10,444 nt of DNA from G039029935 sp039029935 (GTDB lineage Bacteria > Chloroflexota > Anaerolineae > Caldilineales > Caldilineaceae), in NCBI GenBank assembly GCA_039029935.1, contig JBCCFC010000382.1, forward strand, positions 1-10,444. Direction: 5' to 3'. Both the position numbers and the translations under genes were made by a program. A model generated the notes under the pieces. That model saw only the letters and a program-made list of their open reading frames with translations, made no database searches and was not told the DNA's origin. Numbering within the stretch: position 1 is the first letter of the stretch; each line of letters opens with the position of its first letter. Of the stretch, positions 1 to 7,555 are shown piece by piece.

Positions 1-7
1 GCCGACA

Positions 8-3000
8 CTATCGAACAATCACAGGCAAGTACACCTGCGATTGGGATAATGATGCAGCACAAACTGGGCTTGACACCTGGTTGCTATACTCTGACACCAG
101 ATCACCAATGTAGGCGGCGACTATGAAGTGTTGGGTTGCTTGCCCACAGCCTAGCCCTGTGACTTGATAGCTTGTTGTGTTGGCGGCGACACGGTTGATG
201 ATAGACCAGCTACTTTCTTCGGGTTGATATTGGAGGATGGCGAAGCCTTCTTCGTTGGTGCTGTTATCCTGCCACGCAACAGTCATGGCTGTGCCAGCAG
301 CATCCATCATTTGCAAATTTGTTGGTCCGTTGAGATCGATTAATGGCGACACTGCACTCTCTGGGTCGGTGGCAGCGGAGACTTGCTCGCCTTTATAGGC
401 TTGCAGCACATAGTAATAGGTTTGGCCCGGTTCTGTGCTGATGGTGTCAATATAGACAATGGCGGTTGCGCTGACACGTGCAATCTCTAACCACAGTTCG
501 GCCTCTGTATCCCAACGACCAATACGCACACCGTCTTGCTCATCGGCACTGTTGGCATTTGTCCAACGCAGCACGATGCCCGTCTCACCCGTGCTGACAC
601 GGAAGCCCATTGGTGTCTTCAGGTCAGGGCATTCAGGCACAACCTGTGCCACATTACTGACATTGCTTTCGCCTGCATCGTTCACCATCGTAACGCGATA
701 GAGATATTTCTGTCCACATTCAAACTGCTGTGCAGCCCTACCAGTCTCTAACCCTGTATCCACATAACTGGTGGTGTTCGCTGGCAGCGCGGCAATCAAT
801 GCCCACGACTCACCTGTCCCGCTCTGCTGTCGATATACAGTCACCGCGGTTTCATGCTCACTGTTGTCTGTCCACGTCAACGCGACCTGTTGTCTGTCGT
901 CCTCTGGATCATCGGGCGCAACCGGAGTCAAAACCGCGCTTAAGTCGGTGGGTCGGCTGGGTGCGAGTAATGCTTCATCCACGTTTTCGCCTATATTTTC
1001 ACCCAGCGCGCCTCTGGTTGTGCCTTCATACAGCACATAGGCACTGGCAAAACCAATGTTAGATGTACCATATTTGATGCGGATATAGCCGTCTTCGCCC
1101 CATAGATGGCTCCATGAGTTGCGCGCAATCCACACACGCTCGCTGTCATCCCAACCGACGATGACCAGCGCATGGTTGGTCCCGTTGCCCACATTGGCGC
1201 AATGCTTGGCTTCGTTGGTGTCAAAAACCCCCCCATTATAGCTGATGATTTCGCGCCCAATACAAAGTGAGGAGACAACTGGGCCGTAGTCATGAACGGC
1301 GCGTTTGATATCCTCTGTGTAGCTATGCGAAAGAGGTTTGGCAGGATCGATATACGACCACGATGACAACGTTTCGCGGTGGTCCAGATTCGGAATACAG
1401 GCGGCATCACCATCCGTGTAGGGGAAGTCCGTCTCCCAAACGGTTCCTGGCCCTGTGTCAAAAGGCACAGAATATCGGTCGGTGTAATAATCAAAGGCGT
1501 ACCAGCCACCATGACAACCCCAAGGGATGGGAAACAGATCGTTACCGTTGTTACACGAAAGTAGATGCTGCTCGGATAAATCACGCTCGACGCCATCCAT
1601 ATATTTGATGACGGTTTCCATGGCCCCAACGGTGGTGAAGGCCCAGCAACTGCCACATAACCCTTGGTATTGAACGGGTGTACAGTAGTCATTGCCATCG
1701 GGATGATTGCACCAGCTAAATGTTTCGGGTAGGTTGCTCATGGACACTGTGCCTGCGACATTGCGATGCATGAGTGACTGCATACCAGAGAGTGTGCCAC
1801 CGAGTGTATTGGGGTCTTCGGTTGGTGGTGTGCCTCTATCGTCGGGCGGCAGGCTTGGCGTCTGCACATCGGTAAACGTGCCCGATGTCAGAAGCTCGAT
1901 TTGGTGTGTATCGGCAATCATGCCCAAGGTATCATGATACTCAAAGTGGATTTGGCTCTGCCCTGCAGCGATGGGGTCTAAGCGGAATATCTGCGTGGCA
2001 CTGTCGCCAATGCGCGGTGTAACAGTCTCTTCATCCCCCATAAATGGCTGTTCCGTGATTCGGAGCAGCGGCGCATTTGTCTCGCTGGTAAAACGTTGCT
2101 CAATGACAGACCATAAGAACCCCGAAGAGGGAATGATGCGCAGTTTGAGCAAGAGGTAATGTGCGCTGGTCAGGTTGATGGGATCGGTCGCATCGCTGAT
2201 ATCCATACAGGCTTCATCGACCATGATGGGAGCTTTGTTACACCAGAGAATACGAACGGCAGGTGTAGTTTCAGTGACGGTGGGGGTGGGCACACTGGTG
2301 CGTGTTGGGGCCATCGTTGGGGTAGCTGTCGCAGTAGATGTTGCCGTGGATGTTGCCGTTGCGGTTGATGTACTTGTTGATGTCGCTGAGGCAGTGGGTG
2401 TCATAGTCGGCGTCATAGTTGGCGTCGTGGTGGGTGCTTGTATTGGGGCTGGCACTAGCGTCATCGTGGCGGTGGATGTTGGTGTGGGGACAGGCGTAGC
2501 CGTTGCGGTATCTGTTGCAGTAGCTGTTGGGGTAGCTGTTGGGGTAGCTGTTGGGGTAGCTGTTGGGGTAGCTGTGGGTGTAGCTGTGGCGGTAGGGGTT
2601 GGGGTTTCAGTGTTTGTGGGTGCGGGTGTACCGCCACTCAATGTCACACCACCGACCACAGAGCTATAATCGCTCAAAACGTCGTTGAGTTGGGCAGCGT
2701 TCATAGGGGTGTAGGTGCGTATCCGTATGGAGTAGAATGTACTGGGGGAAAGCCCTGTGAGAGTATAGCTGTTCACCGTTTTGTCTGTCGTTTGCCCGGC
2801 TACCGTATAGGGTCCACCGGATGATGTAGCAATCAAAATTTCGTAGTAGCCGCCATCTGCGGTGTAGGCAATAGGAATCCATGAGACCGTAATCTCGTTT
2901 GGTTGAGAGACACTGATGGCAAGCCCAGTCGGTGCAATCGTCTGTGTATCAGACCAATCGGGTTCAACGGCGTTCAAAAATCTTTCAAGTGTGTCATTGT

Positions 3001-5905
3001 TGGTATACAATCCATTGTAGCCTAGTTGCAATGAGGAAAGCGCGGTCAGGTTTGTCAATGTGTCTGGGATTTCACCTGTCAATCCATTATAGGTGAGCCA
3101 GAGCGTCTCCATCTTGGTCAGGTTGCCTAGCTCTGGTGGGATCTCGCCCGTCAGTTCGTTAAATTGAAGATTCAAGATGACCAGCTCGCTTAAGTTGCCC
3201 AGCTCAGGGGGTAGTGTGCCACGCATATTGTTGGTAATCAATTGGATACCATGTACACGCCCATTCAAACAACCCACATTGAGCCAGCTACAGGGTGTGC
3301 TGGTCTGGAGCCAGCCCGTATTATCAGTCCAGTTGTCGCCGTCAGTACTCTGATAGAGCGCAACCAAGGCTTCACATTCGATCAATGGAACTTCGGTGAC
3401 ACCGCCACAGGGGCCGACGGTTGTGGAGACAAGGTTACTGTCCGCGAGGACGGCATCGCTTGAGTCCTGGATATAGGCTTGGTTTTCCACAACACCATTG
3501 TTGATGCTGTTGTCAAAATCGCTGTCGATCAGCACCTGGAAGGTCAGCGGTGGGATGACAATGACACTGTTGCTGGTGGCGGCGGGCCATTCAACCCCCT
3601 CTGCGGACCCAACAACCACAGTGGACGAGGCAGAAAACTGTACACGGCCATTCTCGCTATTGCCCGTCTCGCCACTGCCAGCCACTTGATAGAGCCATGT
3701 GGAGGTGACAACAGTTGCCGTCGCGTTGTGCGCAGGGCCAATGAGCGGGGTCAAGGAGATACCTTGGCTGGTGGTAATGTTCATGTCAATGGATGATGGG
3801 TGGAGGGCGGTGGTGGCGTAGTCAATGACCAGAACAGCGGCTTCGCTGACGGTTTTGTCGTAAGCAACAGCGGTGCGCCGGCCTGTGCCATCCACCATAA
3901 ACACCATGCTATTGCCTGCGGTCCAGCCGCTTCTATCGACAATTTCTTGAACAATGGCTGAGAGGTTGGGGGTGGTATAGACGTTGCGGACCGACCAGCT
4001 ATCAATATTATCCCAGCCCACGCTTGCCGTTGTTTTGGTACGGTTGGTCAGATCAAAATCAGATGTACGAAATGCTGAGGCGTTATCGTTGGCTTCGCCT
4101 CGGAAGGTCACGCTGGTCGGGTCCATGTTGTCTTCCTCAGCGACAAATTCGATATAGGCGTTGACAATGGTTGTGTTTTGAGGAACGTTGATATCATTAA
4201 ACCGTAACCCGACCACCTGATCGACATAATTGCCCGGTACACGGTGATCGCCATTGTTCATCTCCAAATCAGGGCTGTCAAAAAACATGTCGCCAAGCAC
4301 GCCCTCAATATCTTCCTCGACATCGTCATCGGCATTGTTGATGGCAATACGCAGCCGTGTAACAGAAATTGGCTTTGAGATCGTCAGCACTTGGGTCACG
4401 GTCAACAGCTCGCCTGCATGAACAATGGGCGGCCAGCTATTGAGTTTGCTGTCAAGGGTGACGCTCTGTGCGTTGTCTGCTTCTGTGTGCTGATCCCATA
4501 AAAAGGTAAAAGGAATCTCCTCGGTTTCGCCCACATTTGCTTGGAGTTGATCACGCGCTTGCCATGAATCACCGTCCCAGCGTGCGGCGTCCAAATCCTC
4601 ATCGTTGTCTAATGTCAACATCATGATGTTATCGGAATAGGGATCCGGGTAGAGTTGTAATACATTGGGACCCGTGATCAGTGCATGCTGTTCGGTAGAC
4701 CAACCATTGGTGCTATCCCATGTCCTATAACGGACGTTACTCAAGCCATCTTGACCATAAACAGTCAGTAGTTCACCTGATTGTGCCTCAAATACAGCAT
4801 TCACATTGGGTGCGTTGGACGTTATCGGTGTATCTTCGACTTTGATCGGTGACACCCAGCTAGAGCCATCCCAAATATTTAGCCAGATATCGGCCTCCTC
4901 CATCCCCGTTGTCAACACACTCAACACAATGCGGTCGCTGGTCGGGTCGCCATCCACTGTCATCCATTTTGCTGCACGTGTTACGTTGACAGGTGCAACA
5001 AGCGTAGTTTCATCGCTCCAATTCGACCCATCCCAAATCCGAAAATAACAGTTAACATCATTCTCTTTGCCATAGACCACCATCGCGTGTCCACTCTGCT
5101 GTTCATAGGCCACATCCACATCGGTTTGATAGCCACCAGAGGCATCCAATGCAACGCTGTTCCCCCAGCCAGCCCCACTCCATACCATGACATAATCAAA
5201 ACTGTTGGCGTCGCTGACGGCCAGTACAATTTCATCGCTGTTGGGGTTGGCTGCAATGCGCAGATGTACTGGTTCAAATCCGCTATAGGCCATCACGGTG
5301 GCATCCGTGGTCCAAGACGATCCATTCCATACGCTATAGGTCAACACATTATCTTTGTTCCAGACCACAAGCGCATCACCGCTGACCTGCTCATAGGCGA
5401 CGGCACCATTCCATGAGCCAGAATCAGTCACGTCTCCCATCTTATGTGCCAAGGTGCTAGGGACTGTCCATGACCCATCCCACATGACACCCACAACATG
5501 TTCCCCTTCATCCACACCCAGCACAATTTTCTCATCACGCGTGGGTGCAGCGGCCCCAACAATGGTGCGCCAACGACTCCCCGAACCAACAGATATATTT
5601 GTTACGTCTCCATAATTACTGCCATTCCACACATTGTAGCGCTCATCGTTCGTGGCATCATAGGACCAAAAAGCAATGCCTGTATTGACAATAGTACCTG
5701 TTGCGATGTTTGCCTGTTTTGAGCCAGGTGTCCCTGCAACCGTACTCTCTAAACTCCATGCCACCTTATTCGCTGTATCACCATAGAGTCCGCCCCCCGC
5801 GTTGGCACTATCGTCCACATACGTTGTCCCCACAGACAAGGTGTCTGCGATGGTAATAGATGATAGTGGCGTTGCCTCAACATAACCATCACTTGGATAG
5901 TTCAC
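8..5905 (-). CDS. Giant modular surface/secreted protein with papain-like (C1A) cysteine protease domain; probably 5'-truncated
   Basis: 1965 codons, stop TAG at 8-10. Modules in order (residues): DUF11-like fragment 1-75; eight W-[DN]-G repeats about 50 residues apart (Trp at 93, 142, 193, 242, 291, 345, 396, 443), propeller-like; β-sandwich modules about 460-830; plant-type LRR block with Trp/Cys-rich cap about 843-985; FN3 about 990-1088; Thr/Pro/Ala linker about 1090-1216; C1A peptidase about 1385-1626; three FN3 modules about 1648-1946; tail ending VYLPVIVR. The protease has the oxyanion Gln1414 and triad Cys1420 (in CGSCWAF), His1578 (NHALVIVGW) and Asn1596 (ARNSW), so it should be catalytically competent. 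No I29-type propeptide is recognisable. The GTG at 5905 is only the first possible start: it has no Shine-Dalgarno sequence and no signal peptide, and in-frame DUF11-like coding continues upstream. The role is inferred: an extracellular protease carried on an adhesive or carbohydrate-binding scaffold. The protease call is firm; the names of the 460-830 modules are weak. Confidence 0.9.
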   Translation of the reverse strand: MNYPSDGYVEATPLSSITIADTLSVGTTYVDDSANAGGGLYGDTANKVAWSLESTVAGTPGSKQANIATGTIVNTGIAFWSYDATNDERYNVWNGSNYGDVTNISVGSGSRWRTIVGAAAPTRDEKIVLGVDEGEHVVGVMWDGSWTVPSTLAHKMGDVTDSGSWNGAVAYEQVSGDALVVWNKDNVLTYSVWNGSSWTTDATVMAYSGFEPVHLRIAANPNSDEIVLAVSDANSFDYVMVWSGAGWGNSVALDASGGYQTDVDVAYEQQSGHAMVVYGKENDVNCYFRIWDGSNWSDETTLVAPVNVTRAAKWMTVDGDPTSDRIVLSVLTTGMEEADIWLNIWDGSSWVSPIKVEDTPITSNAPNVNAVFEAQSGELLTVYGQDGLSNVRYRTWDSTNGWSTEQHALITGPNVLQLYPDPYSDNIMMLTLDNDEDLDAARWDGDSWQARDQLQANVGETEEIPFTFLWDQHTEADNAQSVTLDSKLNSWPPIVHAGELLTVTQVLTISKPISVTRLRIAINNADDDVEEDIEGVLGDMFFDSPDLEMNNGDHRVPGNYVDQVVGLRFNDINVPQNTTIVNAYIEFVAEEDNMDPTSVTFRGEANDNASAFRTSDFDLTNRTKTTASVGWDNIDSWSVRNVYTTPNLSAIVQEIVDRSGWTAGNSMVFMVDGTGRRTAVAYDKTVSEAAVLVIDYATTALHPSSIDMNITTSQGISLTPLIGPAHNATATVVTSTWLYQVAGSGETGNSENGRVQFSASSTVVVGSAEGVEWPAATSNSVIVIPPLTFQVLIDSDFDNSINNGVVENQAYIQDSSDAVLADSNLVSTTVGPCGGVTEVPLIECEALVALYQSTDGDNWTDNTGWLQTSTPCSWLNVGCLNGRVHGIQLITNNMRGTLPPELGNLSELVILNLQFNELTGEIPPELGNLTKMETLWLTYNGLTGEIPDTLTNLTALSSLQLGYNGLYTNNDTLERFLNAVEPDWSDTQTIAPTGLAISVSQPNEITVSWIPIAYTADGGYYEILIATSSGGPYTVAGQTTDKTVNSYTLTGLSPSTFYSIRIRTYTPMNAAQLNDVLSDYSSVVGGVTLSGGTPAPTNTETPTPTATATPTATPTATPTATPTATPTATATDTATATPVPTPTSTATMTLVPAPIQAPTTTPTMTPTMTPTASATSTSTSTATATSTATSTATATPTMAPTRTSVPTPTVTETTPAVRILWCNKAPIMVDEACMDISDATDPINLTSAHYLLLKLRIIPSSGFLWSVIEQRFTSETNAPLLRITEQPFMGDEETVTPRIGDSATQIFRLDPIAAGQSQIHFEYHDTLGMIADTHQIELLTSGTFTDVQTPSLPPDDRGTPPTEDPNTLGGTLSGMQSLMHRNVAGTVSMSNLPETFSWCNHPDGNDYCTPVQYQGLCGSCWAFTTVGAMETVIKYMDGVERDLSEQHLLSCNNGNDLFPIPWGCHGGWYAFDYYTDRYSVPFDTGPGTVWETDFPYTDGDAACIPNLDHRETLSSWSYIDPAKPLSHSYTEDIKRAVHDYGPVVSSLCIGREIISYNGGVFDTNEAKHCANVGNGTNHALVIVGWDDSERVWIARNSWSHLWGEDGYIRIKYGTSNIGFASAYVLYEGTTRGALGENIGENVDEALLAPSRPTDLSAVLTPVAPDDPEDDRQQVALTWTDNSEHETAVTVYRQQSGTGESWALIAALPANTTSYVDTGLETGRAAQQFECGQKYLYRVTMVNDAGESNVSNVAQVVPECPDLKTPMGFRVSTGETGIVLRWTNANSADEQDGVRIGRWDTEAELWLEIARVSATAIVYIDTISTEPGQTYYYVLQAYKGEQVSAATDPESAVSPLIDLNGPTNLQMMDAAGTAMTVAWQDNSTNEEGFAILQYQPEESSWSIINRVAANTTSYQVTGLGCGQATQHFIVAAYIGDLVSEYSNQVSSPVCAASLSQSQVYLPVIVR
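2520..2591 (-). repeat. 12-bp coding tandem repeat (TPTA units) in the linker
   Basis: On the plus strand the unit GTAGCTGTTGGG occurs four times perfectly (2520-2567), followed by two diverged copies. Read on the minus strand it encodes Thr-Pro-Thr-Ala units of the low-complexity linker separating the LRR/FN3 half from the protease half. Further degenerate TMTP and TATS units extend the linker to about 2250-2640. Because 12 bp is a multiple of three, copy-number slippage would change linker length without breaking the frame. Such linkers are usually extended and often O-glycosylated; that is family knowledge and is not shown by the sequence. Confidence 0.85.
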
Positions 5906-5986
5906 AGTGAGTGTATAGGTGAGCGTGCTACCAGCATCGGCACGTGTGCTACTGACGGTTTTCCGTAATTCAGGGATTCTACTTGC
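5906..5986 (-). pseudogene. In-frame upstream remnant of the giant protein (DUF11-like domain start) without a start codon
   Basis: The frame of the protease gene stays open for 27 codons above the GTG at 5905, up to a TAA at 5987-5989. It reads LRKTVSSTRADAG then STLTYTLTV, running straight into NYPSDGY. This is the typical opening of a DUF11-type repeat (K-T-V-S, then G-x-x-L-T-Y-T-x-T-V). None of these codons is ATG, GTG or TTG. The domain therefore begins before any possible start, and whatever preceded it, including a signal peptide, is missing. The upstream DNA is AT-rich and has no continuing homologous frame that I can see, so a deletion or rearrangement fits better than a single frameshift. 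Confidence 0.7.
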
Positions 5987-6202
5987 TTATGTTATTGTGT
6001 CTAATAGGTTTAGAGAATGTGTGAATAATATGAAAAAGATTAGATTCCGTTGCAACATGTTTTTCGTCATATTTAATTGATGCGCCTGCATAATTATCAA
6101 GATTTATCGTGAAGTTTCGATTCAAAATAGTATGTTTTATAAAACTTGATAAGTATAGCATAAAAACATGCCTTTTACGTCGGTCTAATGTCGGTGGTTT
6201 GG
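5987..6202. other. AT-rich spacer between the protease gene and the aminotransferase gene
   Basis: This stretch is clearly richer in A and T than its coding neighbours and shows no recognisable protein in any frame. It contains a perfect 12-bp palindrome GTTTTATAAAAC at 6134-6145 and a minus-strand extended −10-like motif at 6152-6160. A 75-codon frame covers it (ATG at 6206, minus), but it has no family features. The left boundary coincides with the point where the protease frame loses homology, so this DNA may mark the junction of a rearrangement. Confidence 0.5.
6152..6160 (-). promoter_or_regulatory. Candidate extended −10 promoter reading toward the protease gene
   Basis: The minus strand reads TGCTATACT, an extended −10 (TGn plus TATACT). 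No good −35 hexamer is found at 16-19 bp. A transcript would start near 6145, which is the edge of the 12-bp palindrome GTTTTATAAAAC (6134-6145), so the palindrome would sit at about +1 to +12 where an operator could act. It lies about 240 nt from the GTG at 5905. In AT-rich DNA such a match can arise by chance. Confidence 0.25.
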
Positions 6203-7345
6203 TCATCTGAGCGTAAGAACCTGAGCCAAACGACTTACACCTTCTGTCAGTTCATCATTTGGGTAGCGGGTAAAACAAAGTCGCATACAGTTACGTAATG
6301 CGCCATCGCTGGAAAAGTTGACACCCGCTTGGAAGCCGACATCATGGTCCGCTGCCAAGGTCTTCAATGTGCTGGTGTCAATATCCGTTGGCAGTTCAAC
6401 CCACATAAAGAATCCGCCAGCGGGTGGGCGAAAGGTTGCGATGTCACCAAGACGCTGCTGTACAGCGGTGGCGAGTGTATGACTGCGCTCGGTGTAGACC
6501 TGTTTTAGTTCTTGCAGATACTGCTCTTGCAGACCCAATTCCAATGCGCTGCGCACAATATGTGCCGTGAACTGGCTGACCGCACCACCGCTAAAGATAA
6601 ACTTGATGTCTACCATGCGATCCAACAGTTGTTCGCCTGCTTGAATCCACCCCAACCGCATCCCTGGCCCCAAGATTTTGGAAAACGAGCCAACCGAGAT
6701 TACTGTACCAGCATCGATCATGGCCGCAAAGGGTGGTGGTGGCGTGTCCGTGTAGTTGAGCATTTGGTAAACCTCATCGGCCACAATCAGAAAGTCATGG
6801 GCAACACTCAACGTCACCAGCCGTTGACGCCGTTCCGCCGTAAGCGTGATGCCTGTGGGATTTTGGTAGGCGGGGATGGTGTAGACAAACTTGGGCTGAT
6901 GCTCTGCCAGCAGTGCCTCCAACGCATCCATGTTCATGCCATCCTCATCCATCGGCACGGTGACAATGTTGAGTTGATGATCGCGGAAAATCAACGGTGC
7001 GACAAAATAGGTTGGCTCTTCCACAAAGATGGTGTCGCCTGGCTGCATAAAAAAGGTACAAACCATGTCCAACGCCTGCGACGCCCCACCCGTGACCATC
7101 AACGACAGTGGGTCAACGTCAAACCCATAATGTGGTGTCAAAAATGCCGCCAACGCCTCCAAAAAGGACCCATCGCCCTGTTCCGGTCCATAGTTGAGCA
7201 TGAGCGCATCACCCTGTGACAACCGATGTTCCGACGCCTGCCGAATGATGTCCAACGGCAACACCGACCAGCCCGGATGTCCAACGCCAAAGTCGATTCT
7301 GCCTTTAGGCACTTCAATTTGTGTGGTGTATAATTTGCGTTTCAT
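6203..7345 (-). CDS. PLP-dependent aminotransferase, class I/II fold (2-aminoadipate/LysN- or MocR-domain-like)
   Basis: 380 residues with the full fold-type I aminotransferase signature: phosphate-loop GGASQ (86-90), NPTG (Asn162), DEVY (Asp190 pairs with the pyridine nitrogen, Tyr193), the Schiff-base Lys223 in SFSKILGPGMRLGW with phosphate-binding Arg230, and the substrate-carboxylate Arg355 in MRLCF. The motifs resemble LysN/2-aminoadipate transaminases and the catalytic half of MocR regulators, but there is no winged-helix domain. It should be a cytosolic amino-group transferase from an amino acid to a 2-oxoacid; the substrate cannot be told. The frame is open to 7480, but those 45 extra codons only translate the octamer array (repeated HHHTITPS). 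The ATG at 7345 begins the conserved protein and sits directly behind a promoter. It is divergent from the Rieske gene; its stop overlaps the ATG of a doubtful 75-codon frame by 4 nt. Confidence 0.92.
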   Translation of the reverse strand: MKRKLYTTQIEVPKGRIDFGVGHPGWSVLPLDIIRQASEHRLSQGDALMLNYGPEQGDGSFLEALAAFLTPHYGFDVDPLSLMVTGGASQALDMVCTFFMQPGDTIFVEEPTYFVAPLIFRDHQLNIVTVPMDEDGMNMDALEALLAEHQPKFVYTIPAYQNPTGITLTAERRQRLVTLSVAHDFLIVADEVYQMLNYTDTPPPPFAAMIDAGTVISVGSFSKILGPGMRLGWIQAGEQLLDRMVDIKFIFSGGAVSQFTAHIVRSALELGLQEQYLQELKQVYTERSHTLATAVQQRLGDIATFRPPAGGFFMWVELPTDIDTSTLKTLAADHDVGFQAGVNFSSDGALRNCMRLCFTRYPNDELTEGVSRLAQVLTLR

Positions 7346-7351
7346 AGGGGT

Positions 7352-7379
7352 ATTGTACAACAGAGGTTGTGCGTGGCAA
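7352..7379 (-). promoter_or_regulatory. Sigma70-like promoter of the aminotransferase, apparently giving a leaderless mRNA
   Basis: Minus strand: TTGCCA (7379-7374), a 16-bp spacer, then TACAAT (7357-7352). Only six bases, ACCCCT, separate the −10 from the ATG at 7345, and none forms a Shine-Dalgarno sequence. Transcription would begin at or within one or two bases of the ATG. The octamer array starts 8 bp upstream of the −35 hexamer. Confidence 0.55.
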
Positions 7380-7386
7380 ATGTCGG

Positions 7387-7466
7387 GGTGTGGGGGTGTG
7401 ATGGTGTGATGGTGTGATGGTGTGATGGTGTGATGGTGTGATAGTGTGATGGTGTGGGGGTGTTGG
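7387..7466. repeat. Octamer tandem array, ten units of consensus GGTGTGAT
   Basis: Exactly ten consecutive 8-bp units fill 80 bp: one GGTGTGGG, six perfect GGTGTGAT (7395-7442), AGTGTGAT, GGTGTGGG, GGTGTTGG. The array is flanked on both sides of its core by the same variant GGTGTGGG. It lies in the divergent spacer immediately upstream of the aminotransferase −35 element. On the minus strand the unit reads ATCACACC. Confidence 0.95.
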
Positions 7467-7475
7467 GGTAAATAA

Positions 7476-7523
7476 TTCAACTTTTCAACCCTTCAACCCT
7501 TCAACCCTTCAACCTGCAACCTG
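7476..7523. repeat. Octamer tandem array, consensus TTCAACCC, with diverged tail
   Basis: Five consecutive 8-bp units: TTCAACTT, three TTCAACCC, TTCAACCT (7476-7515), then a diverged unit GCAACCTG at 7516-7523. GCAACCTG recurs at 7530-7537. It lies 9 bp from the GGTGTGAT array but carries its TCA words on the plus strand, so the two arrays face opposite ways across the spacer. The array ends about 20 bp before the Rieske ribosome binding site. Confidence 0.9.
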
Positions 7524-7542
7524 CCACTTGCAACCTGATTAC

Positions 7543-7546
7543 GGAG
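7543..7546 (+). promoter_or_regulatory. Ribosome binding site fixing a TTG start
   Basis: GGAG lies 9 nt before the TTG at 7556. No ATG or GTG in frame is better placed: the next ATG (Met29) would cut into the N-terminal part of the Rieske domain, so TTG is the likely start. Confidence 0.6.
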
Positions 7547-7555
7547 AAAAACAAG

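Noticed and set aside
2175..2669. Plus-strand 164-codon frame rich in Val, Gly and Ala repeats
   Set aside because: It is the antisense reading of the Thr/Pro/Ala linker codons of the protease gene, so its repeats are a by-product.
5979..6206. 75-codon minus-strand frame whose ATG overlaps the aminotransferase stop (ATGA)
   Set aside because: The overlap looks like translational coupling, but the frame lies in AT-rich spacer DNA, has no recognisable family or membrane feature, and overlaps the remnant of the protease frame. I would not annotate it without homologues.
7446..7475. Plus-strand promoter for the Rieske gene around the TAAATAAT at 7468-7475
   Set aside because: The −10-like AT stretch has no acceptable −35 hexamer at 16-18 bp; the sequence there is the octamer array.
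7346..7480. Extended N-terminus of the aminotransferase from an ATG at 7480
   Set aside because: These 45 codons only translate the octamer array into repeated HHHTITPS and cross the predicted promoter; family homology starts at the ATG at 7345.
7387..7523. CRISPR-like array in the divergent spacer
   Set aside because: The units are contiguous 8-bp tandem repeats with no unique spacers and no cas genes nearby.
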